Source of the DNA: a gamma proteobacterium HTCC2207
GTDB lineage: Bacteria > Pseudomonadota > Gammaproteobacteria > Pseudomonadales > Porticoccaceae
Direction of reading: 5' to 3'
NCBI GenBank assembly: GCA_905182245.1
Contig: CAJJAS010000148.1
Location: forward strand, 1 to 36,080
DNA: 36,080 nucleotides
Shown here piece after piece: positions 28,591 to 36,080 of the stretch. Numbering within the stretch: position 1 is the stretch's first letter; each line of letters begins with the position of its first letter. The notes under the pieces are model-generated. The model had not been told where the DNA came from and ran no database searches. It saw only the letters and a program-made list of their open reading frames with translations. Position numbers and translations under genes: made by a program.

Positions 28591-31188
28591 TTAATTCGCT
28601 ACTATATTAACCAGTCGGCCTGGCACTACAATAATTTTACGAATGGTGACGCCTTCGGTGAAACGCTGCACATTGCTATCTTCAACAGCCAGTTTTTCAA
28701 TTTCGTCCTTGGGGGTCTCGGCGGCCACCTGAATCTTGCCACGTACCTTACCATTGACCTGAATCACCAGTTCAATGGAACTGCGTACCAGCGCCGACTC
28801 ATCTAGGATGGGCCAGGCAGCATCGGCTATAGAGCCTTCATTACCCATGGTGTTCCACAGGCTGTGACAGATATGCGGTGCAATAGGGGACAGCAGTAAA
28901 ATCGCGCTCACCAATGCTTCATGACGAACAGCGACACTTTGGCCGTCGTTATCGGTTAGCTTGGCAACCTCGTTAAGCAGTTCCATAACAGCAGCAATGG
29001 CGGTGTTAAAGGTATTGCGGCGGCCATAATCGTCGTTAACTTTGTTGATGGTTTCATGGGTCTTGCGACGCAAATCTTGTTGGCCATCGTTTAGCTTGGT
29101 TTTATTTAATGGTGCGCTCTCACCCAGTGCGAGATGGTTATGCACCATATTCCAAAGTTTGCGCAGGAATCGATGGGCGCCAGACACGCCGTCATCGCTC
29201 CATTCCAATGTCTGCTCGGGGGGCGCTGCAAACATGGTGAACAGACGCACGGTATCGGCGCCATGTTTATCAATGGCGGTCTGTGGGTCGACACCATTAT
29301 TTTTGGATTTCGACATCTTGGTAATGCCGCCGCTATGGACTAGGTCGCCAGTGGCAGTTTCAACGGCACTAAGGGTGCGGCCTTTTTCATCACTTTCAAC
29401 GGTAACAGCCAGGGGCGATAGCCATTCTTTGCGGCCATCATTGTCTTTATAAAAGGACTCGGCTAACACCATGCCCTGACAGAGCAGGCTCTTAAAAGGT
29501 TCGCTGCTGCTGACTAAGCCTTCGTCGCGCAATAGCTTGTGGTAAAAACGTGCGTACAGAAGATGCAAGATGGCGTGTTCAATGCCACCCACATATTGAT
29601 CTACCGGCAGCCAGTAATTGGCGCGCTCTGGGTCGAGCATTGCGCTGTCTAAATCGGAGCAGGTAAAGCGGGCGTGATACCAAGACGATTCCATAAAGGT
29701 ATCGAAGGTATCGGTCTCTCGCTCAACGGCCACACCATCTATCTCGGCCTTTCGCCATTCTAGGTCAGCTTTAATCGGCGATTGAATGCCATCCATCTCT
29801 ACATCGGTGGGCAATACAACCGGTAGGCGATCCAGGGGTACTGGAATTTCGCCGCCCTCGGCCAAGTTATACATTGGGATTGGTGAACCCCAGTAGCGCT
29901 GGCGGCTAACGCCCCAGTCACGCAAACGATAATTGGTGGTGATAGAGCCATGATCACAGGCTTCAAGGGCTGCGGCAATGGCATCAAAACCGGCGGCGAA
30001 ATCTAGGCCGTCGTACTTGCCGGAATTAACCAGCAGGCCTTTACTAACAAAGGCTTCGTTTTCGATATCACAGTTTTCGTCATTAGCTGGCGCGATGACC
30101 TGCTTAATCGCCAGGCTATATTTTTTGGCAAATTCATAGTCGCGCTGATCATGGGCGGGTACTGCCATTACGGCGCCGGAGCCATAGTCCATCAATACAT
30201 AGTTGCCGACCCAAACAGGAATAGTCTCACCGGTTAATGGATGCAGGGCAGTAATGCCCGTGTCCATGCCGCGCTTTTCCATGGTGGCCATTTCAGCCTC
30301 AGATACCTGCTGGGTTTGGCACTCATTGATAAAGGCTGCGAGCTGTGGATTATTCTTGGCAACTTCAGCGGCTATTGGGTGGGCGGTGGCTAAGGTCGCG
30401 TATGTCACGCCCATCAATGTATCTGGTCTAGTGGTGTAGACATCAAAACTGGCATGTTCGCCAACAGATGCAGACAGGTCAAAGGTCATATTGACGCCGC
30501 GACTCTTGCCAATCCAGTTGCGCTGCATGGTTTTGACCTGCTCAGGCCAGTGTTCCAAATCATCCAAATCGTCTAATAGCTGCTCTGCATAATCGGTAAT
30601 ACGAATAAACCACTGAGGGATTTCCTTGCGCTCTACTGGGCTATCGCAGCGCCAGCAACAGCCATCGATGACCTGCTCGTTGGCCAGTACTGTAGCGTCA
30701 TTGGGGCACCAGTTAACCGCGCTGGTTTTTTTGTAGACCATGCCTTTTTCGTAGAGTTTGGTGAAAAACCACTGTTCCCACTTGTAGTAGTTGGGCTTGC
30801 AGGTGGCGAGTTCACGTGACCAGTCGATACCAAACCCCAGGGATTTTAGCTGCCCCTTCATGTAGGCGATATTTTCTTCGGTCCATTTGGCGGGCGCCGT
30901 CTTATTTTGAATGGCGGCATTCTCTGCCGGCAATCCAAAGGCGTCCCAACCCATAGGGTGCAGGACATTCTTGCCTTGCATGCGCTGGTAGCGGGCGATT
31001 ACATCGGTAATGGTGTAGTTGCGCACATGGCCCATATGCAGCTTGCCGCTGGGGTAGGGGAACATGGCCAGGCAATAGAATTTTTCTTTGCTGGGATCTT
31101 CAGTCACTTCGAACGTTTTATTGTCAGTCCAATATTTTTGGGCTGCGCGCTCTAACTCGGCGGGATTAAAGGGGTGTTCGATAGTCAT
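28591..31188 (-). CDS. leuS: Leucyl-tRNA synthetase
   Basis: [51 protein letters not shown]...[12 protein letters not shown]. Confidence 0.99.
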   Translation of the reverse strand: MTIEHPFNPAELERAAQKYWTDNKTFEVTEDPSKEKFYCLAMFPYPSGKLHMGHVRNYTITDVIARYQRMQGKNVLHPMGWDAFGLPAENAAIQNKTAPAKWTEENIAYMKGQLKSLGFGIDWSRELATCKPNYYKWEQWFFTKLYEKGMVYKKTSAVNWCPNDATVLANEQVIDGCCWRCDSPVERKEIPQWFIRITDYAEQLLDDLDDLEHWPEQVKTMQRNWIGKSRGVNMTFDLSASVGEHASFDVYTTRPDTLMGVTYATLATAHPIAAEVAKNNPQLAAFINECQTQQVSEAEMATMEKRGMDTGITALHPLTGETIPVWVGNYVLMDYGSGAVMAVPAHDQRDYEFAKKYSLAIKQVIAPANDENCDIENEAFVSKGLLVNSGKYDGLDFAAGFDAIAAALEACDHGSITTNYRLRDWGVSRQRYWGSPIPMYNLAEGGEIPVPLDRLPVVLPTDVEMDGIQSPIKADLEWRKAEIDGVAVERETDTFDTFMESSWYHARFTCSDLDSAMLDPERANYWLPVDQYVGGIEHAILHLLYARFYHKLLRDEGLVSSSEPFKSLLCQGMVLAESFYKDNDGRKEWLSPLAVTVESDEKGRTLSAVETATGDLVHSGGITKMSKSKNNGVDPQTAIDKHGADTVRLFTMFAAPPEQTLEWSDDGVSGAHRFLRKLWNMVHNHLALGESAPLNKTKLNDGQQDLRRKTHETINKVNDDYGRRNTFNTAIAAVMELLNEVAKLTDNDGQSVAVRHEALVSAILLLSPIAPHICHSLWNTMGNEGSIADAAWPILDESALVRSSIELVIQVNGKVRGKIQVAAETPKDEIEKLAVEDSNVQRFTEGVTIRKIIVVPGRLVNIVAN

Positions 31189-31225
31189 GAAGATTCACTG
31201 CTTATTGATTTAAAAATAGGCGTGA

Positions 31226-31231
31226 ATTATA
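31226..31231 (-). promoter_or_regulatory. Probable -10 element of a leuS promoter (TATAAT on - strand)
   Basis: Top-strand ATTATA at 31226-31231 = TATAAT on the - strand, about 38 nt upstream of the leuS ATG; no good -35 match at 16-18 bp. Confidence 0.45.
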
Positions 31232-31239
31232 GGGGAATA

Positions 31240-31271
31240 GAGACCCATCTAACAGCATGCAGATGGGTCTC
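31240..31271. repeat. Perfect 11-bp inverted repeat between peroxiredoxin gene and leuS
   Basis: GAGACCCATCT-aacagcatgc-AGATGGGTCTC; no T-run on either side. Confidence 0.9.
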
Positions 31272-31296
31272 GCTTGAGATAATTAATTACAGAGAC

Positions 31297-31827
31297 TTAG
31301 CTAGCCTGTCTGACAGGTATGCCCAACTCCTCAAGCTTGGCCGCCATATCTTCGGCAGAGGTCGCGGCGTTAATCTCCTTGTCTATAAATAAGATTTTGC
31401 CGTCTTTGCCAATATAAAACGTGTGGCGATACGGCAGGCCGTAAAAGGCCAGCACATCATAGGCCTCGGCGACAGTTTTGGACGGGTCGCTTAGGAGGGG
31501 GAAATCGGCTTCGGTCTCGGCGGCAAATTCCTGATTCTTCTCTAACTCGTCGACGCTAGCCATAAAATAGGTAACATCCAGGCGCTTTAGAAGATGGCCA
31601 TTTTGCGCCAGAGATTTACATTCGATGGTGCAGCCGCCGGTAAAGGCTTTTGGGTACCAGGCAATAACAATGGCCTGCTTGCCGTGAAACTGCTCCAGGG
31701 TATAGGTGTTACCGTCAGTGCCCTCGAGTGAAAATGCGGGGGCCTGGTCGCCGACTTCTAGGGCTGCGGCGGAAACAGATAGGGATGCCATTATTGCCAG
31801 TAGTATCAATTGAAGTTTTGTTTTCAT
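31297..31827 (-). CDS. Exported peroxiredoxin (AhpC/TSA, PrxQ/Bcp-like) with signal peptide
   Basis: MKTKLQLILLAIMASLSVSAAA signal; LEVGDQAPAFSLEGTDGNTYTLEQFHGKQAIVIAWYPKAFTGGCTIECKSL peroxidatic Cys region. Confidence 0.9.
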   Translation of the reverse strand: MKTKLQLILLAIMASLSVSAAALEVGDQAPAFSLEGTDGNTYTLEQFHGKQAIVIAWYPKAFTGGCTIECKSLAQNGHLLKRLDVTYFMASVDELEKNQEFAAETEADFPLLSDPSKTVAEAYDVLAFYGLPYRHTFYIGKDGKILFIDKEINAATSAEDMAAKLEELGIPVRQAS

Positions 31828-31838
31828 TGTTCGCCTCT

Positions 31839-33404
31839 TTATTTGGTTTTTGTTCTTTTTAGTGCGCTATTTAGCATTCTTTGTTTTATTAACAGTCCAA
31901 TACAGCTTAGCAGGGCCAGTATTACCGTTGGCCATGAGCCGAAACGGGAGAATACTGTGCGGCCATTGCGTGGTTCAACAGTGCCTACCAGCTCTCCCTG
32001 AGTATATTGCTCGAGGCGCTGATAAATTTCGCCGCGATGATTCACCAGTGCTGAAATACCATTGTTGGTACCACGAATCATTGGTTTGGCATTTTCTAAA
32101 GCGCGCATCTGCGCCATTTGCATATGCTGCTGGGGACCCAGTGATTTACCAAACCAGGCATCATTGCTCACGGTGAGCAGTATTGATGCATTACGACTAT
32201 TACGGGCAACCAGATCCGGATAGACCACTTCGTAGCATATTGCGGTAGAGACTTTTTCTCCCTGCACGGTAAAAGGCGTCTGGTTGTCAGCACCCAACGA
32301 AAAGGCTGACATGGGAAGATTAAAGAAGCCGATCAGGCCGCGGAGCATCGATTCCAATGGCACATATTCACCAAAGGGCACCAGCCGCGTTTTATTGTAT
32401 TGCCGCTCGCCCTCGATATTTCCCAGTGCAATCATCGAGTTATGATATTTCTTTTCTGCTCTGTTATAGGTTGGAATGCCGGTTAATAAGGTAGTTTGGC
32501 CAGCCGCGGCCTGTGTCTGTATTGAGTCTAAAAACCCTCGAACTCTGTGAGGCAGGGCCGGAACAGCCGCTTCGGGCCAGATCACAAGGTCGGTACCCCA
32601 ATGAGCGACACTCTGTTCTTCAAGTTGACTGAGTATGGTTGTCAGGCTACCTGAGGCCCACTTTTTATGTTGATCTATATTGGGTTGTACGAGCACGACG
32701 GACAGCTGTTGCCCGCTGGGCTGAGTCCAGTCTTTGTGCTGCAACAAATAACCTGAGGCTGCGAATATCAAGACAGCTACAGCGGCGACAGATACTGCAC
32801 GTTGGCCTATTTTTCCTTGAATAAGCTGCACCAGCAGCGTGGCACTGAGTGCACAGATAAAGCTTAGCCAGAGTACGCCACCAATAGGCGCCCAGCCATT
32901 AAGCCAGGTATGGGTGTGGGCATAACCGGCAAATAACCAGGGGAATCCGGTTAAAGCCCAGATTCGCACCCATTCGCTTAATACCCATATCGCGGGGAGG
33001 CCGATAACCCAGGCGGCGGGGGTTTGTGGCATTAACGCACTGAGTACAAAGGGTGCGGCAAAAAATAGCGCCAGAAACAGGCAGAACAGCGCCGTGGCCA
33101 ATAGAGCCAGGGGTGCCGGGACAAAGCCATGTTCATGAATACTGACGTAAACCCAGCTAGCTCCGGCAAAAAACAGTCCAAACCCATAGACGCTGGCTTT
33201 TGCCATGGCCTGGGTAATCGATTGATGCTGTAGTTGCCAGAATAGTACGGCAATGCTTAGGGTGGCGATTGGCCAGAGAGAGAAGGGCGCGAGGGCCAGA
33301 GGAAATAGTGCCCCAGCTACAAATAGCGAGAGAAAATTCTGCCCTCGGCTTAATTGTTTGGCTAAGAGCTGTTTTATCAAGGGCTGTTTTTTTGTCTCAG
33401 CCAC
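31839..33404 (-). CDS. lnt: Apolipoprotein N-acyltransferase (GTG start)
   Basis: VVLVQPNIDQHKKW, VIWPEAAVPALPH, YNKTRLVPFGEYVPLESML, ICYEVVYPD, VSNDAWFGKSLGPQQHMQMAQMRALENAKPMIRGTNNGIS. Confidence 0.97.
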   Translation of the reverse strand: MAETKKQPLIKQLLAKQLSRGQNFLSLFVAGALFPLALAPFSLWPIATLSIAVLFWQLQHQSITQAMAKASVYGFGLFFAGASWVYVSIHEHGFVPAPLALLATALFCLFLALFFAAPFVLSALMPQTPAAWVIGLPAIWVLSEWVRIWALTGFPWLFAGYAHTHTWLNGWAPIGGVLWLSFICALSATLLVQLIQGKIGQRAVSVAAVAVLIFAASGYLLQHKDWTQPSGQQLSVVLVQPNIDQHKKWASGSLTTILSQLEEQSVAHWGTDLVIWPEAAVPALPHRVRGFLDSIQTQAAAGQTTLLTGIPTYNRAEKKYHNSMIALGNIEGERQYNKTRLVPFGEYVPLESMLRGLIGFFNLPMSAFSLGADNQTPFTVQGEKVSTAICYEVVYPDLVARNSRNASILLTVSNDAWFGKSLGPQQHMQMAQMRALENAKPMIRGTNNGISALVNHRGEIYQRLEQYTQGELVGTVEPRNGRTVFSRFGSWPTVILALLSCIGLLIKQRMLNSALKRTKTK

Positions 33405-33419
33405 TTTATATCAGCCACT

Positions 33420-34256
33420 TCATACAGTGTTTTTAGTGACTTCTAAAAGGGTGATCTTACGGTTGTCGCCAGCAATCACTTTAAAGTCGAAATTTTCAAT
33501 GCTGGTGGTTTCATCAATGTCTGGCAATCGGCCAAAGGCGTGGACTACCAGTCCGCCAACCGTGTCGAACTCGTCATCGGCTAAGCCAACATCAAAGAAT
33601 TCATTAAAACTACTGATTTCGGCAATGGCTTCTACCTGAAATTGATTGTCGCTGGTGGCGCGAATTTGTTCTGGCTCATGTTCGTCGGTTTCATCTTCGA
33701 TTTCCCCAACGATTTCTTCCAAGATATCTTCAATGGTGAGTAGCCCGGAAACGCCGCCGTATTCATCCACCACAATGGCCATATGGTAGCGATGCTCACG
33801 AAATTCCTGAAGCAAGATATTCAGACGCTTGCTCTCGGGAATAATGGTGGCTGGGCGCAGCAGGCTTTTAAGGTTAAATGACTCTGCACCAGACAGTAGC
33901 AGGGGCAGAAGCTCTTTGGCCAGCAGAATACCCAATACATCATCGGAGGATTCGCCAACCACAGGAAAGCGGGAGTGCTGAGACTGAATAACTAGGTCTA
34001 GAATTTGCTCAAGGCTAAAATCATCTTCGATCACTCGCATGCGTGATCTGGGAATCATAATCTCTCGGGCCTGGAGATCGGCCACTTTGAGAGCGCCTTC
34101 CATAATTTGCAGCACACTTGAATCGATAATTGACTCATTTTCGGCGCTGCGCAACATATCCGCGACTTCATCACTGCTGGTCGGGTTGGATGAAAAAGCC
34201 CGCCCTATTTTCTTTAACAATGAGGGCTCGGAGCTGTTATTTGATTCTTCGTTCAT
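33420..34256 (-). CDS. corC: CorC/YbeX-type HlyC/CorC family protein (CBS pair + transporter-associated domain)
   Basis: ADLQAREIMIPRSRMRVIEDDFSLEQIL...HRYHMAIVVDEYGGVSGLLTIEDILEEIVGEIEDETDE; located between ybeY and lnt. Confidence 0.95.
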   Translation of the reverse strand: MNEESNNSSEPSLLKKIGRAFSSNPTSSDEVADMLRSAENESIIDSSVLQIMEGALKVADLQAREIMIPRSRMRVIEDDFSLEQILDLVIQSQHSRFPVVGESSDDVLGILLAKELLPLLLSGAESFNLKSLLRPATIIPESKRLNILLQEFREHRYHMAIVVDEYGGVSGLLTIEDILEEIVGEIEDETDEHEPEQIRATSDNQFQVEAIAEISSFNEFFDVGLADDEFDTVGGLVVHAFGRLPDIDETTSIENFDFKVIAGDNRKITLLEVTKNTV

Positions 34257-34294
34257 GGGTTTCTCTATCAGACTCTTGTTATTATAGTTGCTGT

Positions 34295-34768
34295 CTAGAC
34301 CGGTGGGTCTAATGTGTTTTCTGTATAGGGCGCGGGAAAACCCAGCCCCAGTATAATATCGGTTTCTAGTGTTTCCATAACCTCGGCATCATTATCGCCG
34401 ACATGATCATAACCCAGCAAATGCAGTACGCCATGCACGGTCATATGGGCCCAATGGGCCTCTGCGGTTTTATTTTGTTGCTGAGCTTCTCGCACGACGA
34501 CGGGGGCACAGATAACCAGATCGCCAAGTATCGGCAATGGTTCTGGAACAACGGCATCGAAAGGGAATGAGAGTACATTGGTGGGGCCGGACTTGCCGCG
34601 ATACTGCTGATTGAGCGTAGCACTTTCCTGTTCATCGACTATACGCACACTGAGTTCTGCGGCGTCTCGCTCGTTGCGGACCGCGGCACTAACCCAGCGC
34701 TGCATACTGTCTTCGTCAGGGGCATCCTCCGACGAGCAGGCTACCTGAATATCAATCGAAATATTCAT
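34295..34768 (-). CDS. ybeY: Endoribonuclease YbeY (rRNA maturation)
   Basis: VRNERDAAELSVRIVDEQESATLNQQYRGKSGPTNVLSFPFD...HMTVHGVLHLLGYDH: YbeY metal site; start at MNISIDIQV preferred over the longer ORF start at 34816. Confidence 0.96.
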   Translation of the reverse strand: MNISIDIQVACSSEDAPDEDSMQRWVSAAVRNERDAAELSVRIVDEQESATLNQQYRGKSGPTNVLSFPFDAVVPEPLPILGDLVICAPVVVREAQQQNKTAEAHWAHMTVHGVLHLLGYDHVGDNDAEVMETLETDIILGLGFPAPYTENTLDPPV

Positions 34769-34778
34769 GGGTCTTTCG

Positions 34779-35825
34779 TTAGTTCTCGTTTTCAAAGGCA
34801 TCGTAGGCGTCAACAATGCTTTGGACTATGGGGTGACGAACAACGTCGCGAGAATCGAAGTGGGTAAAGTTAATTTCTTCCACATCTTTTAATACTTCAC
34901 AGGCATGCACTAAACCTGAGCTAACGCCGCGCGGTAAATCGATTTGCGACATATCGCCGGTGATTACTGCGGTGGAGCCAAAGCCAATACGGGTGAGGAA
35001 CATTTTCATCTGCTCACGGGTCGTGTTCTGGCTTTCGTCGAGAATAATATAGGCATTGCTGAGGGTGCGACCGCGCATATAGGCCAGCGGTGCAATCTCA
35101 ATAACATTGCGCTCCTGAAACTTGGCCACGGTTTCAAAGCCAAGCATTTCGTGGAGAGCGTCATAGAGGGGTCTTAAGTAAGGATCTACCTTTTGCGCCA
35201 GATCTCCGGGCAAAAAGCCCAGGCGCTCGCCCGCTTCAACAGCGGGGCGTACCAACAGAATGCGTTGCACCTCATCGCGCAGCAGTGCTTCAACAGCACA
35301 GGCCACGGCTAGATAGGTTTTACCGGTGCCGGCTGGGCCGACACCAAAGTTAATATCATGGGTTTGAATGGCGCGCACATAGCGCTGCTGATTCAGCCCT
35401 CTGGGTTTGATATTGCCTTTTTTGGTGCGTATTACCGAAAAGCTATCAATGTTGTCGGCAGGTTGCGCATTGCTGGCAGATTGGGTCATAGGCTTCTCTC
35501 TCTCGCATTGTCGAAGGTGGAGGTGTACTTCTTCAGGGGAAAGCTCGGTTGAATGGGCCGTCTCCTGATATAGGTTATAAATAACATCAGCCGCGCTCTC
35601 GGACGCTTTGTCGTCGCCATACACCGCAAAGAAATTATCTCGCGAGCGAATTTCAACGTTCAAACGTTGTTCGATTAGGCGCAGATTTTCATCAAATTGA
35701 CCGCAGAGTAAGGCGAGACGACGAGCATCATTGGGCTCGAGAGTGATGCTGTAGGCTGATGGTTGTGTATCCAATCGTTTCAATGGGTGGTTTAGAGCCT
35801 TTCCATAAGACGGTATTGTTAGCAT
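34779..35825 (-). CDS. ybeZ: PhoH-like ATPase (YbeZ)
   Basis: FGVGPAGTGKTYLAVACAVEALLRDEVQRILLVRPAVEAGERLGFLPGDLAQKVDPYLRPLYDAL: PhoH Walker A; upstream of ybeY. Confidence 0.97.
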   Translation of the reverse strand: MLTIPSYGKALNHPLKRLDTQPSAYSITLEPNDARRLALLCGQFDENLRLIEQRLNVEIRSRDNFFAVYGDDKASESAADVIYNLYQETAHSTELSPEEVHLHLRQCEREKPMTQSASNAQPADNIDSFSVIRTKKGNIKPRGLNQQRYVRAIQTHDINFGVGPAGTGKTYLAVACAVEALLRDEVQRILLVRPAVEAGERLGFLPGDLAQKVDPYLRPLYDALHEMLGFETVAKFQERNVIEIAPLAYMRGRTLSNAYIILDESQNTTREQMKMFLTRIGFGSTAVITGDMSQIDLPRGVSSGLVHACEVLKDVEEINFTHFDSRDVVRHPIVQSIVDAYDAFENEN

Positions 35826-35876
35826 AGCGCGAACTTTAGGGCAGGGTAAGCTTTTTTATCAGGCTATTATCACAAA

Positions 35877-35920
35877 AAGCATTATAAAAAAATAATGCTT
35901 AAACGCTTAGGTTCTAAGCG
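35877..35920 (-). terminator. Tandem hairpins between miaB and ybeZ, probable miaB terminator
   Basis: On the - strand: CGCTTAG-aac-CTAAGCG followed by TTT-AAGCATTAT-TTTTTT-ATAATGCTT; GC-containing stem then a T-rich hairpin. Confidence 0.6.
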
Positions 35921-35949
35921 GCTTCTGTCTAGCCTTCGATTTAATAGAG

Positions 35950-36080
35950 CTAAGCAGAGATGGCCGTATCAATCACCAAATCACCGCGCAGAGAGTTTGG
36001 CAGCGCCTGGGTGATATCCGCCTGAGCAAATTGACCGATCAAGCTATGGTCATCACAGCTGAAATTCACCACCCGATTAT
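35950..36080 (-). CDS. miaB: tRNA-2-methylthio-N6-dimethylallyladenosine synthase MiaB, C-terminal fragment (truncated by window edge)
   Basis: - strand translation [42 protein letters not shown]: MiaB TRAM domain (NRVVNF...PNSLRG); upstream of phoH/ybeZ as in many gammaproteobacteria. Confidence 0.88.
   Translation of the reverse strand, partial: NRVVNFSCDDHSLIGQFAQADITQALPNSLRGDLVIDTAISA

Noticed and set aside
29042-29452. 136-aa + strand ORF within leuS
   Set aside because: Antisense to the KMSKS-containing region of leuS; no independent evidence.
35826-35880. Possible sigma32 (heat-shock) promoter upstream of ybeZ, expected from E. coli ybeZYX-lnt regulation
   Set aside because: I could not find a convincing CTTGAAA/CCCCAT-like pair in the - strand sequence.
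1-36080. Search for CRISPR arrays, transposases, integrases, tRNAs, toxin-antitoxin or defence genes
   Set aside because: No repeat-spacer arrays, IS-type inverted repeats with transposase ORFs, tRNA-like sequences or defence domains were recognised; nearly all of the window is occupied by identifiable housekeeping genes.

Overview
The window is a housekeeping region of a gammaproteobacterial chromosome. My guess is a marine SAR92/Cellvibrionales-like lineage, inferred from gene order and protein similarity only. From left to right it contains: (1) the 3' end of tuf and its terminator; (2) an unbroken S10-spc-alpha ribosomal protein super-operon on the + strand, rpsJ to rplQ (about 0.37-14.02 kb), including secY, rpoA and a 38-aa rpmJ absent from the ORF track, closed by a strong intrinsic terminator; (3) a - strand envelope/rRNA-maturation cluster read lptD-surA-pdxA-rsmA-apaG-apaH-M13 lipoprotein peptidase; (4) a divergent + strand cluster amgK-murU-VanZ-like-DUF2007-like-SLC13/DASS transporter; (5) a - strand block miaB(partial)-phoH-ybeY-corC-lnt-exported peroxiredoxin-leuS-lptE-holA. 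I found no mobile elements, CRISPR arrays, tRNAs, rRNAs, phage genes or defence genes, and no convincing new multi-gene system. The items worth a second look are mostly non-coding or architectural. They are a 110-nt rpsJ-rplC spacer that folds into three consecutive hairpins, a very short S10 leader, an alpha-operon (S4-type) leader fold, overlapping AT-only hairpins at the SLC13/holA convergence, a perfect inverted repeat abutting a probable leuS promoter, a non-AUG lptD start, a 12-bp minisatellite in a DUF2007-like gene, and the amgK-murU operon extension.
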